This document shows positions 36,106 through 44,103 of a stretch of DNA of 45,669 nt, piece after piece. Position 1 is the first letter of the stretch; each line of letters starts with the position of its first letter. The notes below the pieces were generated by a model that saw only the letters and a program-made list of their open reading frames with translations, searched no databases and was not told the origin of the DNA. The translations under genes and the position numbers were made by a program. The stretch comes from Flavobacteriales bacterium (GTDB lineage: Bacteria; Bacteroidota; Bacteroidia; Flavobacteriales_C; GCA-002722245): contig PBLA01000007.1 of assembly GCA_002722245.1 (NCBI GenBank), forward strand, positions 119,723 to 165,391, given 5' to 3'.

Positions 36106-36945
36106 TTAAATCAAATTAAGTTTAATGTTGAAATAAGATTGAACCATTAACCCAAATTTATGATAATTATTTACTCGGATCCGGGTTTCCATAATTTGAT
36201 TAGAAGGTGTTTGTTGCAGCTTTTTCAACAGTTGCTTATAATACCTGAACGCTGTATAAACACCAAATTTTGAGGAAGCCGGTAATTGTTTAATCCCCTC
36301 GTAAGCAGCCGCAAAATCCTGTTGAATTTCTTCTACAATTTGACGCTTACTATCTGGACTTAAATTCAGTAAATCAACATCAGGAAAATAACTTCTCTCC
36401 AAAAGTTCAGCATCATTCTTTAAATCACGTAAAAAATTCACTTTTTGAAAAGCAGAACCTAGTTTCTTAGCTGAAGGAACTAATTTATTGTACAAGACAT
36501 CATCTCCGTTTACGAATACCTTAAGGCACATTAGGCCTACAACATCTGCGGATCCATAAATATATTCTTCATATTCCTCCTGGGTATTGTATTCTTTTTT
36601 CTCAAGATCCATTCGCATACTTTTCATAAACGCATCTACCAACTTTAAATCAATATTGTAGGTTTTAATTGTATTTTGAAAAGAATGTAAAATTGGATTT
36701 AAACTAATCCCCATCTCTAAGGATTGATAAAAGTCCCATTCAAATTTATCCAACAACAACTTTTTGTCTTTGTCATGAAAAGTGTCTACAATTTCATCGG
36801 CAAAACGCACAAAACCATAAATTGAATGAATAGCAGGTCTTATTGAAGGAGCAAGCATACTCACAGCAGAAGAGAATGAAGTGCTGTAGCCTTGAGTAAC
36901 TTTTTGGCTACATTCAAGAGCTACTTTGTTAAATAAATCCATCAT
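36106..36945 (-). CDS. crtB: Phytoene synthase
   Basis: 279 residues. The squalene/phytoene synthase motifs are visible: YSTSFSSAVSMLAP (20-33), the first Asp-rich site FADEIVDTFHDKDK (48-61) and the second QKVNFLRDLKNDAELLERSYFP (168-189, in part). It condenses two GGPP to phytoene. The ATG overlaps the crtI stop as ATGA (36942-36945); two consecutive Met codons make either start possible. Confidence 0.96.
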   Translation of the reverse strand: MMDLFNKVALECSQKVTQGYSTSFSSAVSMLAPSIRPAIHSIYGFVRFADEIVDTFHDKDKKLLLDKFEWDFYQSLEMGISLNPILHSFQNTIKTYNIDLKLVDAFMKSMRMDLEKKEYNTQEEYEEYIYGSADVVGLMCLKVFVNGDDVLYNKLVPSAKKLGSAFQKVNFLRDLKNDAELLERSYFPDVDLLNLSPDSKRQIVEEIQQDFAAAYEGIKQLPASSKFGVYTAFRYYKQLLKKLQQTPSNQIMETRIRVNNYHKFGLMVQSYFNIKLNLI

Positions 36946-38417
36946 AAAGCAGGCATTTTTATTGTGAATTTTTCAATTTGTTGGGAGGCAATCTTTCCTG
37001 AAATAATCGCGGGTGGCACTCCTGGTCCTGGAACTGTTAACTGGCCGGTAAAAAATAAATTCTTTACCTTTTTACTTTTAATACCTGGACGCAAAAATGC
37101 AGTTTGAGTTAGGGTATTTGCCATTCCATAAGCATTTCCTTTATAGGAATTATATTCTTTTTTAAAATCTTCTACGCAAAACGGTATTTTAAACATGACA
37201 TGCGCTTTAATTTTTTGTTGCGTTTGTTCTTCTAAACGATCAATTAGCATGTCAAAATAACGCTCGATCAAATCCTCATCATAGGTTAAATCCGGAGCTA
37301 AAGGTACTAGAAAAAAACCACACTCTTTTCCTTCAGGAGCTACCAAACTATCTGTTAGACTCGGAAAACTCGCATAAAACAAAGGAGCTTCGGGCCATTG
37401 AGGGTGGTCATATATTTCCGATGCGTGATTATCAAAGCTTTTGTCAAAAAATAAATTGTGATGAAATACATTTATAAGCTTTTTATCAAAACCAACATAA
37501 AAAAGCAAAGAAGATGGAGCAAAGGTTTTTTTGTCCCAATATTTTTCAGAGTATTGTCGTTCCTCTTCGTTAAGTAACTGTTCTGTATGGGCATAATCTG
37601 CACCACTTAAAACAACATCGGAAAGCTCCAATCGGTCACCCACTTGAATACCAATAGCACAACCATTTGAGGTCACTATTTTTTTCACATCTGCGTTTGT
37701 TTCATAAGTAACACCTAATTCTTTACCGAGTGAAACCATCGCATTCACAATTTGAACCATACCTCCTTTGGGATACCATGTTCCCAAAACAAAATCGGCA
37801 TAATTCATAAAATTATAAAACAAGGGAGTATCCTCTGGTTTTGCACCTAAAAATAATACTGGAAACTCTAAGATTTGAATGAGTTTTTGACTTTTAAAAT
37901 TCTTTCTAATTTTACCACTAATCGTGGTAAAAAATTGATTGATTTTTGATATCGTTTCTGGTGTAATGAGTTCCAAAGGACTATTTCCGGGCTTGTGCAC
38001 AATTTTGTCAATGGCCACGCGGTAATTGTACCCTGCATCTGCCATGAATTTTTTAAGTTTTTCCGCACTTCCCTTTTCCTCTTGTTCAAACACAGCAAGA
38101 ATTTCTTCGAACGTTCCAGGTATTTCAATCCCATTAAAATCATCAAAAAATACTTTATATGCAGGATCAAGTTTAACCAAGTCATAATAATCACTAGGTT
38201 TTTTATTAAAATCTTGAAAAAACTGCTCAAAGACATCTGGCATCCAATACCAACTTGGACCCATATCAAAAACAAATCCTTTATGGTGAAGTGTTCGAGC
38301 ACGCCCTCCTAGTTGATAATTCTTTTCGTAAACAGTTACCTTATGACCTTCCTTGGCTAGGTAGCAAGCTGCTGAGAGGGATGAAAACCCTGATCCTATG
38401 ATATTGACTTTTTTCAT
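36942..38417 (-). CDS. crtI: Phytoene desaturase
   Basis: 491 residues, beginning MKKVNIIGSGFSSLSAACYLAKEG (FAD Rossmann motif), then GGRARTLHHKGFVFDMGPSW and a C-terminal FTGQLTVPGPGVPPAIISG, the CrtI signature. It converts phytoene to lycopene. First enzyme gene of the operon, 44 bases after the carH-like gene. A 7-base inverted repeat with two-base spacer, ATTTGTT-AC-AACAAAT (38416-38431), overlaps its start codon. Confidence 0.95.
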   Translation of the reverse strand: MKKVNIIGSGFSSLSAACYLAKEGHKVTVYEKNYQLGGRARTLHHKGFVFDMGPSWYWMPDVFEQFFQDFNKKPSDYYDLVKLDPAYKVFFDDFNGIEIPGTFEEILAVFEQEEKGSAEKLKKFMADAGYNYRVAIDKIVHKPGNSPLELITPETISKINQFFTTISGKIRKNFKSQKLIQILEFPVLFLGAKPEDTPLFYNFMNYADFVLGTWYPKGGMVQIVNAMVSLGKELGVTYETNADVKKIVTSNGCAIGIQVGDRLELSDVVLSGADYAHTEQLLNEEERQYSEKYWDKKTFAPSSLLFYVGFDKKLINVFHHNLFFDKSFDNHASEIYDHPQWPEAPLFYASFPSLTDSLVAPEGKECGFFLVPLAPDLTYDEDLIERYFDMLIDRLEEQTQQKIKAHVMFKIPFCVEDFKKEYNSYKGNAYGMANTLTQTAFLRPGIKSKKVKNLFFTGQLTVPGPGVPPAIISGKIASQQIEKFTIKMPAL

Positions 38418-38461
38418 TTGTTACAACAAATAAAATAAACGTTAAACAAAAATGCAAATTT

Positions 38462-39355
38462 TTACCTCAATTTGTTTAACCCTTCTTCAGTATTATTAAA
38501 CAGTTTTATCCTTGAATTCTTATTTTCAGCTACTCGAGCAATTCGACCAAAAACAAAAAATTCGGATTTGTGCTTAAACAAAACTTGTTCCTCAATAGTT
38601 TTAAGATAATCATTTACATCTTTCTCTGCAGGATAAACAGTAAAATAAGACACAAATTTAGCGTTTGGATAACATTCCAAAACGCTCGTTAAACTATGAA
38701 TGGGTACACTCGTTCCTAAATATACTATCTGCTTTCCATCAAGCGCAAGTTCGTACGCAATATACAGCAACCCCAAATCATGTATTTCTTCATCGGGCAA
38801 AAACAATACATACACCTCAGAAAGATTCGAGTGAACTTGTTTGACGCGTTCAATATTTAGTAATAGCTTTTGATAAATTAAACTAGAGATGAAATGCTCA
38901 TGCGCAGGTGTTAAACTATTCGTTTGCCAGTGAAATCCAATATATTCAAGCAAGGGTATAAATACGTCCAAAAAAATCGATCTGAATGAAAGCTCTGAAC
39001 TCATCTTGTTAAAAATTGACTCAAATTTAAATTGGTCATACCCCAACATGGCAATTTTTAACTCGTCCAAAAAATGGTCTTTGTCTCCTTTTTTAACGGT
39101 TAGCTCATTCACCATCGATTGAATTTCATCTAAAGAAAGAGAGGCAATTTTTGAAATCTTTACGCCAGCGTTGTACAGAAAGGTAACGTTCAATAATTTT
39201 TGTAAATTTTCAATACTGTAGGAACGTATATTAGAATCCGATCGATTCGGAGACAACATTCCATAACGTTTCTCCCATATTCGTATAGTATGTGCTTTAA
39301 TACCAGAATACCGCTCTAAATCTTTTATGGAGAATACAGTAGATATTTTGTTCAA
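38462..39355 (-). CDS. carH: MerR-family regulator with B12-binding domain, CarH-like
   Basis: 297 residues. An N-terminal MerR helix-turn-helix (FSIKDLERYSGIKAHTIRIWEKRYG, 8-32, in part) is followed by a helical cap and a cobalamin-binding Rossmann domain. The cap has W143-x9-E153-H154, the W-x9-EH motif in which the Trp and His of CarH contact the upper face of adenosylcobalamin. The lower-ligand histidine matches H192 in PDEEIHDLG. In CarH, light breaks the Co-C bond, the repressor falls apart and carotenoid genes are switched on. It is the first gene of the carotenoid operon and would repress its own promoter. The identity as a light sensor is inferred from motifs; B12 binding is untested. 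Confidence 0.85.
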   Translation of the reverse strand: MNKISTVFSIKDLERYSGIKAHTIRIWEKRYGMLSPNRSDSNIRSYSIENLQKLLNVTFLYNAGVKISKIASLSLDEIQSMVNELTVKKGDKDHFLDELKIAMLGYDQFKFESIFNKMSSELSFRSIFLDVFIPLLEYIGFHWQTNSLTPAHEHFISSLIYQKLLLNIERVKQVHSNLSEVYVLFLPDEEIHDLGLLYIAYELALDGKQIVYLGTSVPIHSLTSVLECYPNAKFVSYFTVYPAEKDVNDYLKTIEEQVLFKHKSEFFVFGRIARVAENKNSRIKLFNNTEEGLNKLR

Positions 39356-39376
39356 TGTTTATCGCTTTTTATTAAA

Positions 39377-39407
39377 CAAATCTACAACGATATTTTAGAG
39401 CAGGCAA
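39377..39407 (-). promoter_or_regulatory. carH-crt operon promoter
   Basis: On the minus strand: TTG (39407-39405), 20-base spacer, TAGATTTG (39384-39377). This is a complete Bacteroidota promoter within the 52-base gap between the LytTR regulator gene and carH. Transcription should start near 39371, about 16 bases before the carH ATG. Confidence 0.75.
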
Positions 39408-39419
39408 CTATTGCTCTAA
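39395..39419. promoter_or_regulatory. Candidate operator: inverted repeat around the crt -33 element
   Basis: Perfect 8-base arms TTAGAGCA (39395-39402) and TGCTCTAA (39412-39419) with a 9-base spacer; the -33 TTG of the crt promoter is in the spacer. One arm also encodes the last residues of the LytTR regulator (Leu-Glu). As a hairpin it lacks a T-run, so an operator for the adjacent carH-like repressor fits better than a terminator, but this is inference. Confidence 0.5.
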
Positions 39420-40169
39420 CCAATTCTTAAAAACAGGAGTCTTTGCCCTTGAAACGATAACCTCACCCTCTTGTTTTGGCTCCAATTCTATTTTTAGTTT
39501 TCCATTAAAATATTGAGCAATTTTTGAAATCGCTGAAACACTGGTAATAAATTGTCGATTTAAGCGAAAAAATTGCTTTGGATCAAGTTGGGTTTCCAAC
39601 TCATCTAAAGAATGATTTATAAAATAATTACTTCCTTCTTTTGTTTTAATGATCACCGCCTTATCCTCTGTAAAGATGTAGGCAATATCATTTGCAGAAA
39701 GCGGAATAAAGGCATCAGCTTTAGAGATCAGAAAACGTTGCTTGTACAAATTCCCACTAGCATGAGGTTGCTTTAAGGACGTAAAATCTATTTCTTGTGA
39801 AGGTGATTTAGTGAAATTTCTTTTATCGAACTTTTCAAAACTCTTCATCAACGTTTCCTTACTGAAGGGTTTTAGTAAATAATCAATACTGTTCAATTCA
39901 AAAGCTTTTATCGCATATTGATCGTAAGCCGTTGCAAAAACGATTGGGCATTCAATATCTATTTGCTCAAAAATCTCAAAACTCACCCCATCCGCTAATT
40001 GTATATCAGAAATTACTAAATCTGGCTCCTGATGTTCTCCAAACCACTCTACTGCATCTTCAACTGTATCAATAACCTCTAAAATTATAGCCTCAGGCCT
40101 ACATTCTAAAATTAACTCCTTTAAACGTTTTGCCGCTGGAATCTCGTCTTCAATGATTAGAATATTCAT
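39408..40169 (-). CDS. LytTR-family response regulator
   Basis: 253 residues from the ATG at 40169, which has an AAGGAAA Shine-Dalgarno-like stretch just upstream; a GTG five codons earlier is also open. The receiver domain (1-120) has D55 as phosphoacceptor (LVISDIQLADG), with E7-D8 in the acidic pocket and a Lys in LLKPFSKE. The C-terminal LytTR DNA-binding domain spans about 150-250 (FRLNRQFITSVSAISKIAQYF). It follows the histidine kinase gene by 46 bases and precedes the carH-crt promoter directly. Confidence 0.93.
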   Translation of the reverse strand: MNILIIEDEIPAAKRLKELILECRPEAIILEVIDTVEDAVEWFGEHQEPDLVISDIQLADGVSFEIFEQIDIECPIVFATAYDQYAIKAFELNSIDYLLKPFSKETLMKSFEKFDKRNFTKSPSQEIDFTSLKQPHASGNLYKQRFLISKADAFIPLSANDIAYIFTEDKAVIIKTKEGSNYFINHSLDELETQLDPKQFFRLNRQFITSVSAISKIAQYFNGKLKIELEPKQEGEVIVSRAKTPVFKNWLEQ

Positions 40170-40215
40170 AATCGTTTCCTTCACAACAAATAAACAAAAT
40201 ATTATGCTTGTTTTT

Positions 40216-41232
40216 TTAAATATCCCCTGGATAAATTATCGGAATATGTACCTTGAACTGATTATCCGATTTTTCAATACTTATTTTTTTATTGGTAAAT
40301 TGTTCAAATTGAGTCCTTACATAGTTCAATCCTAAATTGGTGGATTCATTTTGAAAAGTATTTTTAGGATTAATATTATTCACAATCGTTATAAAATCTC
40401 GGTGGACTCCAATGGTTAATCTCAAAGGTCTTTTTTTTGTTACGGCATTATGCTTCGCCGCATTTTCAACTAAATTCTGAAGGGCAAGAGGAGGAATTAA
40501 AGAATGGTAATAGCGAGCCGGAATATTCAATTCCATTTGAAAGTTTTCGCCAAATCTCGTTTGAATTAGAAAACAATACTTTTCTACAATCTCAACCTCT
40601 TCCTTCAACTCAATGAGTTGATTTTCATTATTTTGTAATATGAAATCATAAAGATCCGATAACTTTTTTACAAACTCAACTGCCTTTTTAGGTTCATCTA
40701 AGGTTATACTGGCCACAGTGTTGAGCGAATTAAATAAAAAGTGTGGGCTCACTAAGTCTTGTAATGTTTTTTTTTCTGTTACCTTGGATAATTGCTGAAA
40801 ACTCTGTGTTTCTTTTTTCAAATATTCATTTTGTTGGTTAAGGTATAAAAGATAGTATCCAAAATTGAGTAAAAACGGTTGGCTAAATCCAAAAATCCAA
40901 CCATACATCTTTACCATTCTTAAATCATAGGAAGTCTTCATCAAAATATAGCTCAAAACATGTATTGTTCCGCCCTGAATAAGTCCCGTAAAAATCGAAT
41001 ACCTAATTTCTCTATTTAACTGAAAAATATGACTATTTTCTATTTTACCCATATTTTGCAATTCGTCTGGAAGTTGTTTTCGAAAGGTATATTGTAGAAG
41101 AATACCTCCCCCAACAAAGGCAACAATAATAAGCAAAGGAATAGACCATGAATCTATACTCAACAGTGGTAAAGCACTGAATAAAATACTCATCAAAAAC
41201 CAGATGATAATAAATTGTTTTTTTAGAATCAC
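40216..41232 (-). CDS. LytS-type sensor histidine kinase, GTG start
   Basis: 338 residues with about four membrane helices in the first 140 residues, then the His_kinase domain: H164 in LVSPHFLFNSLNTVASI and a C-terminal ATPase part with PPLALQNLVENAAKHNA (N box). No periplasmic domain of note, so the signal may be sensed within the membrane. It has GTG start at 41232, overlapping the stop of a 13-codon ORF (MLFAVKVTILVVS) as GTGA; the first internal ATG is residue 14. It partners the LytTR regulator downstream. Divergent from rpiB. Confidence 0.9.
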   Translation of the reverse strand: MILKKQFIIIWFLMSILFSALPLLSIDSWSIPLLIIVAFVGGGILLQYTFRKQLPDELQNMGKIENSHIFQLNREIRYSIFTGLIQGGTIHVLSYILMKTSYDLRMVKMYGWIFGFSQPFLLNFGYYLLYLNQQNEYLKKETQSFQQLSKVTEKKTLQDLVSPHFLFNSLNTVASITLDEPKKAVEFVKKLSDLYDFILQNNENQLIELKEEVEIVEKYCFLIQTRFGENFQMELNIPARYYHSLIPPLALQNLVENAAKHNAVTKKRPLRLTIGVHRDFITIVNNINPKNTFQNESTNLGLNYVRTQFEQFTNKKISIEKSDNQFKVHIPIIYPGDI

Positions 41233-41270
41233 GACACCACTAAAATAGTTACTTTTACAGCAAACAACAT
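41229..41270 (-). CDS. Possible 13-residue leader ORF before the histidine kinase
   Basis: Starting at an ATG at 41270, a short frame encodes MLFAVKVTILVVS and stops in a TGA that overlaps the kinase GTG start (GTGA, 41229-41232). The peptide is hydrophobic. There is no independent evidence that it is translated. Confidence 0.3.
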   Translation of the reverse strand: MLFAVKVTILVVS

Positions 41271-41278
41271 TACCTCAT

Positions 41279-41710
41279 ATGAAAATTGCCATTGGAGGAG
41301 ACCACGCAGGTTTCGACTTAAAAGTAAAAGTAATTGAGAAGCTCAAACACGAAGGTCATGACGTGAAAGATTTTGGTCCTTTTACCAATGATAGCTGTGA
41401 TTATCCAGATTATGTTCACCCACTTGCCCAAGCGGTTGAGGCTGGAGAGTATACCTTTGGCATTGTTATTTGTGGAAGTGGTAATGGAGTGAATATGGTC
41501 GCCAACAAATATCAAGGCATTAGATCTGGACTTTGTTGGGAGCCTGGTTTAGCGGAAATGACTCGTCTACATAATGATGCAAACATATTGGCAGTTCCTG
41601 CCAGATATATTCCCCAAGATGTTGGATTAGCCATTGTGGATGCATTTATTCATACTGACTTTGAAGGAGGTAGACACCAACGAAGAGTTGATAAAATAAA
41701 ATGTAAATAA
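41279..41710 (+). CDS. rpiB: Ribose-5-phosphate isomerase B
   Basis: 143 residues. The family motifs are GGDHAGFDLK (5-14), the active-site CGSGNGVNMVANK (about 64-76, with the catalytic Cys) and RLHNDANILAVPARYI. It interconverts ribulose 5-phosphate and ribose 5-phosphate in the pentose phosphate pathway. It is divergent from the histidine kinase gene with 46 bases between them. A TACTTTTA near 41250 resembles a -7 box with one mismatch. Confidence 0.95.
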   Translation: MKIAIGGDHAGFDLKVKVIEKLKHEGHDVKDFGPFTNDSCDYPDYVHPLAQAVEAGEYTFGIVICGSGNGVNMVANKYQGIRSGLCWEPGLAEMTRLHNDANILAVPARYIPQDVGLAIVDAFIHTDFEGGRHQRRVDKIKCK

Positions 41711-41740
41711 TTTTTTACATCAGAAATCCACAGAGCTATT

Positions 41741-42949
41741 TTATTTTTTTGGAGAATTATTTTTTCTTGAAAATTTCCCTTTACCGTTTTTCTTATTACG
41801 AACCCTCCATTCTGGGCCATCACCTAAAAATTTTGGCATTGGAGCCCGGTAAACCTTTTTTTCTATTAATTTCTCAATGGCATCAAATTTCTCCATATCA
41901 GCCTCATTGATCAATGTTAATGCAACCCCTTCTGCTCCTGCTCTACCCGTTCTTCCAATTCGATGAACATATTCTTCTGCATTTCCTGGCGCATCATAAT
42001 TAAATACCAAGTCAATTTCTGGAATATCCACCCCTCTGCTAATAACATCTGTAGCCACAAGAACTCTAATTTTATTTGCCCTGAACTCACGCATAATTTC
42101 TTCTCGTTTGCTCTGCTCAAAATCTGAGGAAATCGCTTCTACTCTATACTTTGAATTTCTCAACCCTCGCACGATATCACCCACCTTCTTTTTTGTAGAA
42201 GTAAAGACAATAATGCTTGTGTAATCTTTTTGATCTTCAATCAAGTGATTAATCAAAGGCGTTTTTTGATTATCGTAGGTTAAGTAAACACCTTGAAAAA
42301 CCCTCTCTGCTGGCTTGGATATCGCAATACTAATTTGCGCTGGATCCTGAAGAATTTGCTTTGCCAACGCTTCAATTTTTGGAGGCATTGTAGCACTAAA
42401 CATTAAGGTTTGACGCTTTTTAGGAATTTTCGAAATAATCCGTTTTATATCATCTAAAAACCCCATATCCAACATTCGATCGGCTTCATCTAATATTAAA
42501 TGTTGAATCTTATCGGTTTTTGCATAATCCATGTTGAGATGCGAAAGCAGTTTACCCGGTGTAGCTACGATCACCTCAACACCATCTCTTAATGCTTTTT
42601 TCTGTTGTTCCCATTCATCTGCATCGCCCCCACCATAAATGGCCAAAGAATGAATCCCCAAAAAATAAGAAAACCCCTGAATTTGCCGATCGATTTGAAG
42701 GGCAATCTCACGTGTGGGTGTGATTATTAAAGTACTCGTTCCTTTTATCTTATTTTGCAGGATATTGTGCAAAATAGGTAGTGTAAAAGCGGCCGTTTTT
42801 CCTGTACCAGTCTGAGCAACAGCTAGTACATCTTTTCCTTCTATTGCAACAGGAATTGCTTTCTCTTGAATAGGCGAGGCTGTTTCAAACCCCATATAAC
42901 TTATTGCTTCAATAATTTGAGGGGCTAGATTTAATTCTTCAAATGTCAT
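41741..42949 (-). CDS. DEAD-box RNA helicase, RhlE-like
   Basis: 402 residues from the ATG at 42949 (MTFEELNLAPQIIEAI); a TTG six codons upstream is not needed. All core motifs are present: Q motif (ASPIQEKAIP), AQTGTGKT, PTREIA, DEAD (LILDEADRML), SAT (FSATMP) and HRIGRTGRAG. The C-terminal extension is short and basic (KKNGKGKFSRKNNSPKK). It follows the metallo-beta-lactamase gene by 20 bases. Confidence 0.95.
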   Translation of the reverse strand: MTFEELNLAPQIIEAISYMGFETASPIQEKAIPVAIEGKDVLAVAQTGTGKTAAFTLPILHNILQNKIKGTSTLIITPTREIALQIDRQIQGFSYFLGIHSLAIYGGGDADEWEQQKKALRDGVEVIVATPGKLLSHLNMDYAKTDKIQHLILDEADRMLDMGFLDDIKRIISKIPKKRQTLMFSATMPPKIEALAKQILQDPAQISIAISKPAERVFQGVYLTYDNQKTPLINHLIEDQKDYTSIIVFTSTKKKVGDIVRGLRNSKYRVEAISSDFEQSKREEIMREFRANKIRVLVATDVISRGVDIPEIDLVFNYDAPGNAEEYVHRIGRTGRAGAEGVALTLINEADMEKFDAIEKLIEKKVYRAPMPKFLGDGPEWRVRNKKNGKGKFSRKNNSPKK

Positions 42950-42969
42950 TGGCTGCAAGATATCCAATT

Positions 42970-44067
42970 TTATTCAAACCACTCTTTCTTATTTGCCTCA
43001 ATAGGTACAGTAGTAAACACTTGCTCATTTAATTTGGGAAATATCACAGGTATGTTTTCACGATTAGCAATTTGCTTGAGCCACGATGCAGGTTCTTTCC
43101 AATTGTGTAATGCCAAATTGAACGTACCCCAATGTACTGGAAGAAGTTTCTTGGCTTTAACATCCTTAAATGTTTGTATCGCCTCGTTTGGAAACATATG
43201 AATGTCAGCCCACAATGAATCATATGCACCAATTTGTATTACTGCTATATCAAATGGACCTAACTTTTCTCCAATCGTTTTGAATTCCTCAAAATACCCC
43301 GTGTCACCACTATAAAACAACTTATGTGTATTTCCTGTAATGGCCCAGGATGACCAAAGAGTTTGATTTTGATGGGATAATCTCCTTCCTGAAAAATGTC
43401 GTGCAGGTGTACAATGAAAAGTAATGTGCTTGAAATCTACACTTTCCCACCAATTAAGTTCAGTAATTTTTGTTGAATCAACACCCCACTTTTCAAGATG
43501 ACTTCCAACACCTAAGGGAACAATAAATCGTTGTACTCCATGCGCAAGTAACTTTATTGTTCTGGTGTCTAAATGGTCATAGTGATCATGAGAAATCACC
43601 ACAGCGTCAATCTCTGAAAAAGTTGATGTATCATGAGGGACGGGGTGAAAACGCTTACTTCCCGCCCATTGAAACGGAGAGCATCGCATACTGAATACAG
43701 GATCTATTAAAACCTTAACGCCTTCAATATTCACAAATTGAGAGCTATGACCTAACCAAGATAACCATAATGTAGAGTCGTTTTGAACCCATTTATTCGT
43801 ATCAATCGGGATTTCAATATCTGGAGTCCTAGGAATACTATCATTTTTTGTGATATATTTTTTCGTCGTTTTTCGAAAATCAGAAAAAGTAAATGTTGTT
43901 TTTGTTGGTATCGAATTCTTGAACTGTCGTTCAGCCACGTTATAATTGTCAGCCGATTGAAATGCTTCTATGGCTTTTTTGTTTGGGTTTTTTCCAAATG
44001 AAGGTGATCGAAGCAAGAGTGATCCGCCTCCTACAAGCACTATAGATATTATACCTACTATCCACAT
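42970..44067 (-). CDS. Metallo-beta-lactamase-fold hydrolase (NAPE-PLD/UlaG-like), membrane-anchored
   Basis: 365 residues. A hydrophobic N-terminal segment (IVGIISIVLVGGGSLLL) anchors it. The metal-binding motif HDHYDHLD (about 157-164) and later single His/Asp sites (TPARHFSG, YSGDTGYFEE, LPVHWGTFNLALHNW) fit the Lactamase_B_2 branch, whose members include N-acyl-phosphatidylethanolamine phospholipase D and L-ascorbate-6-phosphate lactonase. The substrate is unknown; a phospholipid or cyclic ester is plausible. Confidence 0.88.
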   Translation of the reverse strand: MWIVGIISIVLVGGGSLLLRSPSFGKNPNKKAIEAFQSADNYNVAERQFKNSIPTKTTFTFSDFRKTTKKYITKNDSIPRTPDIEIPIDTNKWVQNDSTLWLSWLGHSSQFVNIEGVKVLIDPVFSMRCSPFQWAGSKRFHPVPHDTSTFSEIDAVVISHDHYDHLDTRTIKLLAHGVQRFIVPLGVGSHLEKWGVDSTKITELNWWESVDFKHITFHCTPARHFSGRRLSHQNQTLWSSWAITGNTHKLFYSGDTGYFEEFKTIGEKLGPFDIAVIQIGAYDSLWADIHMFPNEAIQTFKDVKAKKLLPVHWGTFNLALHNWKEPASWLKQIANRENIPVIFPKLNEQVFTTVPIEANKKEWFE

Positions 44068-44103
44068 ACCACTAATTTATTGAAAAAGTGGACTTGTTGT
44101 ATT

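Noticed and set aside
37868-38302. 144-codon minus-strand ORF inside crtI
   Set aside because: It is in another frame of a strongly conserved desaturase and has no start signal or recognisable domain.
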